Positions 12,545 to 22,600 of a DNA stretch of 64,000 bases are shown in pieces. A program made the position numbers and the translations under genes. The notes under the pieces were generated by a model. The model searched no databases and was not told where the DNA came from. It was given only the letters and a program-made list of their open reading frames with translations. The DNA is taken from the NCBI RefSeq assembly GCF_035083965.1, contig NC_089736.1:10688207-10752206 (forward strand). The letters run 5' to 3'. Source of the stretch: Branchiostoma lanceolatum. Taxonomy: Eukaryota; Chordata; Leptocardii; Amphioxiformes; Branchiostomatidae. The stretch's first letter is position 1; each line of letters opens with the position of its first letter.

Positions 12545-15500
12545 GTGTGTGCGCGCGTGTCTCTGTGGCTGTGTAATGAAATCATTACCCCTCACCTGTC
12601 TGTTCTCTATCAGATCACAGATGTCAGTGTCTATGAAGCATTGGTACTGCGTCCGGAAGCCGAGGTTGTGGATGTACCTGCACGACAATGACTCCGCCTT
12701 GTAGGCAGGGAGCAGTGAACGTGTCATGCACTTGGTGAACTTCGTGACCCACTCTTGGCCCTGAAAACACACATAGGAAACAACACGTTACTGCGGTATC
12801 AGGCAGCTTCGTATTACAGTGCATGGTGTTATATAGATATGTGTACATTAGAGGACACCAATTTTGTCATCCATACAAGGTGGTGTAAATAGGTCAATCT
12901 TCACTGTAGTTTGCAGTTTGCAGTAGAGATAGAAAAAGAAAATGCTGTCGAGTCAAGCCATTTGGCAATGTTCTGACAAAAAAAGAAGAGGAAGAATAAC
13001 AAAAAAAAGGGCACTGTATTGAGCAGACAGTAGAGGAACATGAACAAATGTAAGACTGAATTGAAGCAATCTGCCACTCAAAAACCGTGACAATGACTTG
13101 TTTAGCACCTGAGATAGTAAAGCCAGAAGTTCTTCTGGAGTACCACAGCAAGGCACAAGGAGGCCCATTATCGAACTGATCCTTGGCGAAGGTTACACGA
13201 ATGAAAGACTAAGATCGTCCACGGGCAGTGAAGTCAAGTGAAAGCCTTTATTTTTCTTCGAGTGCGAACTAGTTTGTCTTTCTATGTATTTGTTTGTAAG
13301 CCTTACAGCAGGGGTAAACACCGGTGCCTTCTTCTTGAGCTTCTCGCACAACGGTTGACCCTCCCTCTGTACGAATTTGGTCCGGCCGCAGGGCCAGCGC
13401 CTCTCCAGACAGTCGTAGAAGGCACAGTCTCCCTGTAGAGCTTTGCTCTCACAGTCAGCCTGGATTCCTAGAAATCATCATCGATTCGTAAGAATATAAA
13501 ACACAATGACTGAACAATGTCATATAACGTCAGAAATCAAACAAGTCTCACTGCAGAGCTTTGCTCTCACAGTCAGCTTGGATTCCTAAAACGTATCATA
13601 GAGTTCGTAAGAATATAGTACACGATGACTGGCCAATGTCAAATAACGTCAACAATTCACTTTTAAACTAAATAAAAAAGAGATTTCCTGTGTTTTATAC
13701 TATTACTAGCTAGTTTTTTTCTCTCTATCGTGCACAAGAAATTGTTTGTGAAACTGAACTCCCCTTGCTACTGTTTTCGGATGGGCTTGCACCCTGAAGG
13801 AAAGCTTTACAACAAAGTTTGAAGAAAAGGAATACCTTCATCTGGTGTTTTCTGCCAATGGGTGGTTGAGAGGTCCAACACCTTCGTGTAGACATCTTTG
13901 GTGGCACCAACAACCTGATGGAGCTCCGCCAGGTCGTAGGAACACATGCAATGCTGTGCTGTCACCAGGAGCTAAGAAAACACAGAAAGTGTGTTGTAGA
14001 AACTTAACCAGCTAAAACTTCAAGAGCAAGTACTCAGTAAAAACGGAAACGTGCGAACGCGCCCGAAATTAAAGGCCGAACGCGTTCCGAGGAGTTCCTT
14101 CTAACTGGTAAGAAATCGCGGTATATAACATGAGGCACAGGAATGTACACGTCCTTCCACTCAGACGGACTAACAGACATAAGAACTCGTTTGTCATGAG
14201 AGCCGTTAAAGATCTTCAAAAACCAGGATTAATGCCGTGTACCATGTCAGAGGTAGTGCTGCGTACCGGTGCTGTGTACCGGTACTGTACCGTAAAAATC
14301 GATTAGGTACAGGTCCAAAATACCGTATCATGAAGTACCTGTACTGTACCGATATAAATCTACACCATGTCTATGATTATTTTGTGACTGATCTCCTAAC
14401 CTCCTAACCTCATGCAATTGCAACACCAAACATGGCCAAAGTGACAACATTAGAACAGCGTTACTAATATGCGACAGATCCTTCAGGAGGGCTGGGAGTT
14501 TTAATAGCAAGGCCAATGCAGTTTGGCGGTAGGAACCTAGATATATTCTTTGAAAAAAGATGCTGACAAGTTGTAAGCAGCTTATCAATGTTTCTTGTAT
14601 CTAATTTGGGGCCGAAGCTGAGGATGTGACATTCCGTGCGCGGCCATTTTGTTTGTACATGTAATAAAATGTCACGTATTCTACCCGTGCGTCGCACGTC
14701 AGTGTGACTGCAACAAGGGAAAATTGGCAAAAAATTTGCCGGAATAATTTATCGACGTTCTCACCTTTCCGTTTTTACCAAGGAAAATAGACTTGATCGT
14801 ACATGGTGTAGAGTAAGATAAAACAATGACAAGAGCAAAAATCACAACGCTTAAGCTTTGCTATCCTGGTTTGCTCCGAATGCACATTTCCAGTACTTTA
14901 TGAATCAATGAATGAAGACCTTTATTGTACACATATACCCACTCGGTTAAGGACAGTTCACAACCAAAAAACATTATACAGGTACACCTATACATTGTCA
15001 AATTACTACAAGTCTTATAAACTACATGGATTCGACTTCTCCTCGCTTCTTCGTAATGGTTAAAAGTTTATGACTCCACTCACCTGTTCCAAGAATGTGG
15101 AACTGTCCTCTCCTTGAGTGCCGCTTGCTCCCCACACATTCTGTAGAGCTTCTCTGTTCGTCCGAATGACCTTGCAAATTCCGCCGCCCCCCTTTGCCTG
15201 TGCGAAGCAGACCGGGTACGTGTCCATGCCGAAAGTCTTCAGTAATGGACAGGTGTACGATTTGGACTTGTAGATGGGGATGAGGGCTTTCGTGAGACAC
15301 TTCTTAACGTCGTCTATCCATGCTTTTCCCTGGGAAAGAAAAAACACGTTATGGTGAGTCCTTGAAAAACATGGCATACGGTCAGACACAAATAAAAATC
15401 AGGTCACGAGATACTTGTTGTATAATATAGGGTCTATACACATAGGGCCTAAATAATTGTACAGTTACAGTCTAGAAACTATACCTAAAGAATCTGGGTG

Positions 15501-17857
15501 GAGTTTTTAAAAACGATACCGGTTTTGGACCTGTACCTATCCCTTATAGTATCAAGTTTGCTAATTATCTATATCTGTAGCCGACAGTCCTTTTCACGAG
15601 GGTAGATTATCGTTTTTGTATTTACACATTTCGATCTCAAAACAAGATCTACAATTCTTTTCTAATTTTCAAAATTGCCATATTTGAGACGAACTTTGCC
15701 TACCAAAACTCTTTAAAAAATTGTATCGGCTAGTTCTGGCATTTTAGTTTGTTCAGGTACAGGTACGCCACACGTTCCAGGTCCGAACCTGCACCATTTT
15801 TTTACAGATGTATCTAGATACAGGTACACAGTCCTATGCCCAGATATGCAAAGCTGTATTGTCTTGCAATCTTATTTTTATCTATCTAGCTCATACTGGA
15901 CTAGCCTCCGTTGCAGGCTCTGAACCGGCCTTTTTAGGGGCTAAATAATACACTTTTCGCAGCCAGCCCGTAACCATCAGCCACCCCCGTAACCATTTTG
16001 CCGGTAAAATGGTTACGGGGAATAGTTATGGGGGTGGCTGATGGTTACGGGCTGGCTGCAAAAAGTGTATCATTTTGCCCCCAAAAAGGCCGGTTCAGAG
16101 CCTGCAATGGAGGCTAATGCTCGACAACGCTAAACACATGGATTAAGTTTCATGCTAGTGCTTACATCAGCATCGAACTCCTCGTAGTGTGTCACGATCT
16201 TGCTACAGAAGCGATATCCGTAGCCGACAGGGAACCCGACCACTTTACAGTCGAACTTCTTTTCTAGGCATGGGATTCCGTAGAAGGCGCAGTCTCCGGT
16301 CCTTCCGTACCGCACACACGTCTGTGTCTCAGTCTCCCAGAAGTTTCCTTCTTCTATAATAAACAACAATGACAAGGAATCAGTTTGGATCCAATCCACA
16401 GCAATTTGGGTTTAGGGCCCTGTCATCACTGAGCAAGCGGGCATACTTTTTGCCTTCTTCTGTAAAAAAAGACTGAACCAGTTTGGATCCAATCCAAAGA
16501 TATTTGGGATTACATACTCAGTACATACATATCGGCATTTCTAACATATTGATCACATGCATGTACAAATATAGGGACGGAGAGGAAAGCGACACACTCA
16601 AGTTAAGAACTTGTAAAAGCGCCACCACTGAGCAAGCGGGCATACTTTTTTTCCATTCTTCTATAAAAAAGACGGAACCAGTTTGGATCCGATCCATAGA
16701 TATTTGGGTTTGAATAGTCAGTACATACATACATATCGATTTTTTTTCTGTTGATCACATACATGTACAAATATAGGAACGGAGAAGAAAGTGACACTCT
16801 CAAGTTAAGAACTTCTACAAGCGCCGCCACTGAGCAAGTTTAAACAATCACAGTGGGCATAGTTTTGACAGATAACTAGTGTAAACCACAGAGTAGGTGG
16901 TGTTTTTAAGCAGTCAGCGAGAAAAGTTGCGTCTGTAACGTGTCCTATATATGTGCCAAAGCAGGCTTGGCTTTACATTTCATTCTTACGTCTGGAAATC
17001 GTCGTTTGCAAAAACTGCCACTCAAAATCCGTCTTTCAGCGGGGTTCAAAATCCAAAGATTTCGAAGGTGTAGAACCAGGGGACTCTTTTTTCGTGCGCC
17101 TCCAACAATAAACAGAGATCCCAGCATTCACCAAGTAAAAACGTCATTGCAAACATACTGCCGCTACCATTCGAATTGGCAGAGCATAAAATGATACTTG
17201 TGTTAGGCCAAAGAACATGTCGTTCGGTTAAGACTCGTCCTGTTGTCGTGTTTTGGTAACATTCAGTACTTTTGCTAACCAGTCACTGTGTGAAAATAGG
17301 TCAAACTAGAAATGTATCTGGCTTCAGACAACTCATGCTGCCATCATCATACAAGTGGGAAAAACAAAGCTACAGCAGTGATTTTTTCCAGGCCGCCGTG
17401 ACATTGTTTAACTTGAACGAAATCTTAAGAGATTTTTTTCTGAATATCGGGTTTTGGAAGTTATCTTAGAAAAATAGGCATTTGACATGGAATATGTGAC
17501 ACGGTAACGTCGGACAAAACAAGTATCCTACTGTTGCCCTCACTATAGTATAGGGTGCTACAATTTTGAATGAAGAGCTGAAGACCTTTATTGTACACAT
17601 CTAGCCTCTGGGTTAAGTGCAGGTCACAGCAAAAGAATAGTTTACATAATATGCATTTTCAAGTTACTATAAGAATTATAAACTACGTGCATGTGACTTT
17701 TCCTCGCTTCTTTGTAATGGTAACATGTAAGAGCAGCTGATATGCTTCATAATCAAAGGTTTATCTTAAGTCATTAGAAATAAAGTGTAACTTTCTTACG
17801 TGCTTCAGCGGTTCCAAGGACCAGCGCCAGGAGCACAAATCCGGCGTAAAGCAGCAT
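10961..17857 (-). CDS. Secreted protein with two tandem stanniocalcin-like domains and two Cys-rich modules
   Basis: Nine exons, 5' to 3' on the minus strand: 17857-17800, 16353-16166, 15329-15084, 13971-13836, 13467-13307, 12760-12596, 12109-11947, 11794-11642, 11115-10961. Phases agree; 474 residues. Residues 1-19 (MLLYAGFVLLALVLGTAEA) are a signal peptide, which decides the start. Residues 20-209 form stanniocalcin-like domain 1: GDCAFY..CLE, a CSK Cys, FDADGKAWIDDVKKCL, GICKVIRTNREAL, and LLVTAQHC, parallel to vertebrate GCGAFACLE, FDTQGKAF..KC, NVCSIAKRNPEAI and LQTDHC. Residues 210-372 repeat this (GDCAFYDCLERR, GQEWVTKFTKCM) with the same three-exon layout. Residues 380-474 hold two modules of pattern C-x6-C-x6/7-C-x8-C-x7-CC with GG after the first Cys, like small modules found beside invertebrate lysozymes. 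Known stanniocalcins are secreted regulators of ion balance and metalloproteases; this role is only inferred. The stop lies just inside a GTAAGT donor at 10968-10963, so a further 3' exon is possible. Confidence 0.85.
12233..12570. repeat. Compound (TG)n/(TATG)n microsatellite in an intron
   Basis: Long TG runs mixed with TATG and CGCG steps, ending about 25 bp before the donor side of the exon at 12596. Alternating purine-pyrimidine DNA can form Z-DNA. The frames through it on both strands are artefacts. Confidence 0.95.
13434..13656 (-). repeat. Tandem duplication across an exon acceptor (about 117 bp x 2)
   Basis: 13434-13537 and 13552-13656 share AGAGCTTTGCTCTCACAGTC, GGATTCCTA, TCGTAAGAATATA and CAATGTCA.ATAACGTC. 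The first copy contains the 5' end of stanniocalcin-like exon 13467-13307 and its TAG acceptor. The second is an extra acceptor plus about 37 nt of exon without a consensus donor, so probably skipped. Confidence 0.85.
14240..14360. repeat. GTACC-rich dispersed repeat fragment
   Basis: Repeated TACCGGT, GTACTGTACCG and GGTACAGGTCC steps; related sequence recurs at about 15505-15850 (GATACCGGTTTTGGACC, CAGGTACAGGTACG). Looks like an old mobile-element fragment of unknown family. Confidence 0.4.
14905..15070 (-). mobile_element. LINE 3'-end fragment, copy 1
   Basis: On the minus strand it ends GTACAATAAAGGTCTTCATT, a usual LINE (CR1/L2-like) 3' end. It matches 17566-17735 through CTTTATTGTACACAT, GGTTAAG, ACAAGT.TTATAAACTAC and TCCTCGCTTCTTCGTAATGG. 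Lies in an intron of the stanniocalcin-like gene. Confidence 0.6.
15902..16116. mobile_element. Foldback (MITE-like) element with about 100-bp arms
   Basis: A near-perfect inverted repeat. The left arm starts TAGCCTCCGTTGCAGGCTCT and the right arm ends with its complement at 16116. The centre at about 16000 is TTTTGCCGGTAAAA. Inner arms carry the mirrored CCCGTAACCATCAGCCACC. The right arm has a roughly 12-bp insertion. No coding capacity; lies in an intron. Confidence 0.85.
16347..16840 (-). repeat. Tandem repeat including the acceptor of a stanniocalcin-like exon
   Basis: Units start near 16349, 16453 and 16653 with CCTTCTTCTRTAA and contain CAGTTTGGATCCAATCC, ATATTTGGG and CACTGAGCAAGCGGGCATAC. 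The full unit is about 200 bp; the first copy lacks about 95 bp. On the minus strand each start reads as a TATAG or TACAG acceptor followed by AAGAAGG or AAGAATGG, copying the border of exon 16353-16166. The extra acceptors lead into sequence without a matching exon. Confidence 0.85.
17566..17735 (-). mobile_element. LINE 3'-end fragment, copy 2
   Basis: Same family and orientation as 14905-15070: GAAGACCTTTATTGTACACA, then CTTTTCCTCGCTTCTTTGTAATGG. The two copies differ by many substitutions, so both are old. It lies in the first intron of the stanniocalcin-like gene. Confidence 0.6.
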
Positions 17858-18033
17858 CTTGGACGCTGCCAAAAAACGACGTCTTGACTCTTCCAACTGG
17901 ACAGCTGGGTTCCTTCGCGTCCGCGGCGCAGTTATGAAACACAATGTAGATAGCCTGGAGCTAACGACTCGCCTGAATAGGTTTCTGGTTGGCCTGTGCA
18001 CGTAGGCAGGCAGGCAGGTTTTTCAACCTGCTG

Positions 18034-18041
18034 TGACGTCA
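18034..18041. promoter_or_regulatory. Full CRE palindrome upstream of the stanniocalcin-like gene
   Basis: TGACGTCA lies 177 bp upstream of the start codon, in the expected promoter or 5' UTR. A CREB/ATF site is plausible but untested; the transcription start is not visible. Confidence 0.4.
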
Positions 18042-18169
18042 TCTGTTCTGCATTTATCTTACCTTTCGGTAGATGTCATTGTTGACGGATGGGAATAAAT
18101 GCAAGTGATAAGCTCTCATAAAACAATCGCCAGGAATATATTGCTAGCTACGTTAGCGCTGGTCAGCAG

Positions 18170-18225
18170 GCGGCCAATGAGATACTCCCCTCTAGTTGTT
18201 GGAGGGAAAGTTACTGACCAATCAT
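18170..18225. promoter_or_regulatory. Pair of CCAAT boxes
   Basis: GGCCAATGA (CCAAT at 18174-18178) and GACCAATCA (near 18217) lie about 320-360 bp upstream of the stanniocalcin-like start. Spaced CCAAT boxes suggest NF-Y binding; motif reading only. Confidence 0.3.
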
Positions 18226-19299
18226 GTCGCCTCCTACGATCAGGAGGCAACGTGATTGGTTGGAAAGCTCTTGAACCAACATAGGCTCCATGATCCAATG
18301 ACGGTTTGAGAGACACCTGAAGAACTCACCAGCCCCCAAAACGTACTTGCAATGAAACACGCTGGGTTGGCCAAGTTTAACTGCTGTATTAAAATGCCAC
18401 ACAGCATCCGAGACTGCAACCAATTGTACTCAATTCAAGGACAAGTGCAAGTCATAGGAATGTGTCCCTTAGAAAGACAGATAAGGATAGAAGGTTTCTT
18501 TCTTACTAGTACGATTATTAGTATATTCAAGGAGGTTATATGGAAACATCCGTGGTACATCATGTGTATTTCTTAAAGTTTCAGAAATATATACATTGAT
18601 GACTAAAACAATTGTATCATGATCCCATAATCTATTCATGTGTTTCTAGGACATACAATGTAAAAACATATTCGTATTTGATTCAGATGTTACTGCTATT
18701 TTGCAGGATTAGAAATTGCTTTGTGATCACTTCTCCTTCCCTTTGTACCTTTACAGAAATACTTCTTACTTATTTACTTACTTACTTTAGTTATGATTAA
18801 AAGATAGATAAAACTTTTGTCATTTTCAACAATAAATAGCTCTCGTGTCCTTCTTTGAAGGCTAGCTGGTGCACTTACAATGTAAGTCTTAAATACTGAA
18901 CTTAGAAATATATGACATCTAGTATTATATACAAGATGATGATGATGATTATATACAATTTACAGTCATGTAAGATTCAACACACCAGTGTCATGGCAAG
19001 ATGTTCATATAACAAATGTTTCACATCATATTCATTTCATACCACTATGTACATATAATAAAGGACATTTCTCCCTTGTAAAAGAAACTCATTTCTTTGA
19101 GCAACTTTCCTCCTTTCTTCTGGAGAAATGTTCTCTAAATTGGCTTTACATCAGATTCTGTGAAAAAGACATTGAGGATAGCATCCAGTTGGCCTGATCA
19201 GTCAATCCTGTACCCACGTGTAAGGGCGACTGAAGTTGAGGTCCTCATTGACTACGATGGACGAACATCATCATCATAGCACCCAGAAATGTATCTCGA
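18226..19299. other. Intergenic, no gene seen
   Basis: Space between the start of the stanniocalcin-like gene and the stop of the ankyrin/death-domain gene, both on the minus strand. It should contain the 3' UTR of the latter, but I see no AATAAA on the minus strand. Holds a short hairpin (CGCCTCCTACGATCAGGAGGC, near 18228) and a GAT run near 18935. Confidence 0.4.
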
Positions 19300-19570
19300 A
19301 TCTTTGAAGAATCTTAAAGTTCTGGGTTCGAGTCCATAGCTTGTCCCAATGTTGAGCCCTTTAAAAAGGCACTTATCACCACTTTCCTCACTCAACTCAG
19401 GTGAAAATGAGTACCTAGCTTCAGTTAGGGACATCCTCTTGGATGTGATGAAACGTGAATGCCATGTGTTTGAGGACAGCCACAACTCGAGTTCGTTAAA
19501 GAGCCCTCCACACTTATTGATAAAAGCAGGGGTCCTTCACAGTGTGAGTGGATCAAACATATCAATCTGA
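19300..19570 (+). mobile_element. tRNA-headed SINE, diverged copy
   Basis: B-box-like TTCTGGGTTCGAGTCC, then a body shared with the copies at 57525 and 60752: AGGTGAAAATGAGTACCTAG, TTCGGTTAGGGAC-like, GAGGACAGCCACAACTCGA, TTAAAGAGCCCTCCACA, and a final GTGTGAGTGGATCAAA. Much more diverged than those copies. Confidence 0.7.
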
Positions 19571-19676
19571 CCTTATGCAGCTTAACGTACGCAGCTGGTC
19601 AGTTACGCCTTAAGGCAGTTTAACAGTTAAACGAACAAACAGATAAACAAACAAATAAACAAACAAGAACAATAAG

Positions 19677-22600
19677 TTATATCTGTGTCTCCTCCCCTGG
19701 TGGTACACTCACAATCCCGATCAGAAGATTCTCTGCCAGGTCTTTCCTGCCGACCTCCCTCAAAGCCTCTGCCAGAATGCCCAGTTTCTCCTGAGCTGGA
19801 GGTGTTCGGTTTCTCCACTCCTTCAGCAAGGAGTAGATCTGTGAATAGTTTTGTCAGGTTGGTAAATGACAGGATAATGCATTACAAGGACTGTTTATAA
19901 TACAGGGCTCCAAATTCTTTTTTGGAAATAGGTGCACTGGTGCACCCAACCAAAAAAATTAGGTGCACAGAAATAATATTGGATGCACCACAAAAAAGAA
20001 AGTTGAATGTCAGCAAAACATAAGTTTGATGCTACTGCCTCTCTTAAGAACTGCAATCTGTAAGTCTATTCAGACTTCAAATTTCAACCAAGTAATACAT
20101 AAAGTACAATAAAAGGTAATATTGCTTTTTCTGATACTTACATTTCAATAATATTTTGTATACTAGCGTACAAGAGAATCGTTTCCCTATATAGTACAAA
20201 AATATCTAGGTGCACCAGTGCACCCACAGTCAAAAATTAGGTGAACAGCTCCAATTTTGGGTGCACACAGCACATGCACCCAGTATTTTGAGCCCTGTAA
20301 TATTGATAGACTGTGAGGGGGCCAGAGTCACATGCAGATAGACAATCTGACTACAGACATGCACATTGGATAAAGCAAAGCAATGGATATAGGAGACTCA
20401 ATGGGTTTGAAAACCCACTCTAATCATGAACTGTATGTTTGTGTGTGTGGGGGGGGGGGATACATTATCATACAAGCTTGGTCATATTTAGAACCCCATT
20501 ATTCTCACAGCAGCATCACCTAGCAATGGGAAGTAGAACCAGTCATTTATGATTGCCCTGAGAAACGTAAATGAAGGAAAACCCAAAAAAAGTTTGGCAG
20601 GTACACGTAAAAAATAATAATTTGGGTTGTGCAACAAACAACTCATAGCTGCATTATTCAATGACTACAAGAATATAAATCTGTACACAAAAAGAAAAAA
20701 ACTCTGTCTAGTACAAGGAAATATCAAGGTCAAGTACAAGGTCACCTGCAGGTTCATGTCACAGAAGAACTCCAGCCTGACCCTGACGATGTCCATTTGG
20801 TGGAAGCCCAGGTACACCATCATGGCGTCCCACTCCGGACCTATACACTTGGACAGCTTCCACAGACTTTCATCACTTAACACACCTACAGTACAGGGCA
20901 CAGGAAATGTGGACAGTAATTATCATATACATGTACCATCATGGCGTCCCACTCCGGACCTATACACTTGGACAGCTTCCATAGACTCTCATCACTTAAC
21001 ACACCTACAGCACAGGGCACAGGAAATGTGGACAGTAATTATCATATACATGTACCATCATGGCGTCCCACTCCGGACCTATACACTTAGACAGCTTCCA
21101 CAGACTTTCATCACTTAACACACCTGTAACACAAGGCACAGGAAATGTGGACATTAATTATCATATATATGTACCATCATGGCATCCCACTCCGGACCTA
21201 TTCACTTGGACAGCTTCCATAGACTCTCATCACTTAACACACCTACAGCACAGGGTACAGGAAATGTGGACATTAATTATCATATACATGTACCATCATG
21301 GCGTCCCACTCCGGACTTATACACTTGGACAGCTTCCATAGACTCTCATCACTTAACACACCCCCAGTACAGGGTACAGGAAATGTGGACATTAATTATC
21401 ATATACATGTACCATGATCATAGCGTCCCACTCCGGGCCTATACACTTGGTCAGCTTCCACAGACTCTCATCACTTACATGTAACACACCTACAGCACAG
21501 GGTACAGGAAATGTGGACATAAATTATCATATACATGTACATGTACCATCATTGCATCCCACTTCGGACCTATACACTTGGACAGCTTCCATAGCTAGGC
21601 TCTCATCACTTGTAACACATCTATAACACAGGGCACAGGAAAATGTGGACAATAGATATATAACTATGAATGGATTATTGCTTTTTCTTGCACTCTGTTT
21701 TTAAACATGCTGCTCTTTTAACTCAGAGGGCAAAGAAAATTAATATCAAAGAATTTCTCAAGTTTAAAATGTTCTGAGGAAACTTTCTCACCTTTAATCT
21801 CTATAAGCACAATGTCAGCAAGACTTCTGGTTGCAGTGTCATTCTGGAACATAAACAGACACTAGATTACTAGAAAGAAAAATTGATACCAGACTGAGTA
21901 TATTAAATCAGGTTGACTGATTCCCTCCTCTAGCAATATTTTTGCATGCACAGTATACATTTGCCCATCCTAAAACAATTTCATACACAAGAACAGGCAG
22001 AAAGTATATTTTGACACACAGAACCTTCACCTTTTTTAGGTGCTATTGATTTTCATTATAATTTTGACCCATGGGCCAGATATATATTCTGCTTTAATAA
22101 CCTTAATTCTTGTGATGGAGTCTATCTCGGCCACAATCTCTTTGTGGCTGTCGTCTTTGTGATCTTGGCAAATATCTCGAGCTGTCATATTGTCCTGAGT
22201 GACAATGGCAGAAAGTGAAAGTGGTCAGACTTAAGTACATGTTAACCACTACCTGTGGACTAGACCCCAGCATTAGTGCTAATACACAACTGTGCGGCCC
22301 AAGGGCTACAGAAACAGAGATGGGCACAACCCTTTACATTGAAAGGCATGGAAAGGATTTCAACCATACTAACATGGTTGCAATGAAGCAATTTTGGACA
22401 AAACTTTGATTTTTGTGTTATATATTTTGCATTTCAGTTGGAATAATTGTAAGAGTAGTGAATGTATATTACATTTACTAATGGACATCTGAATGAACAA
22501 ACAAACATAAACACTAAGAATGTAGTAAGCTACTTACATAGTTGAGTATGTTGAGATGACACCCAGCATGGATTAGTGTGTGTGCGACTTCACTATGTCC

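Noticed and set aside
12136-12585. Long frames rich in His-Thr or Cys-Val on both strands
   Set aside because: They are translations of the TG/TATG microsatellite and not proteins.
20627-21626. Overlapping plus-strand frames of about 90-160 codons with repeated SHSGPIHLDSFHRL-like sequence
   Set aside because: They are antisense reads of the 119-bp tandem repeat built from the minus-strand death-domain exon; the unit is not a multiple of three.
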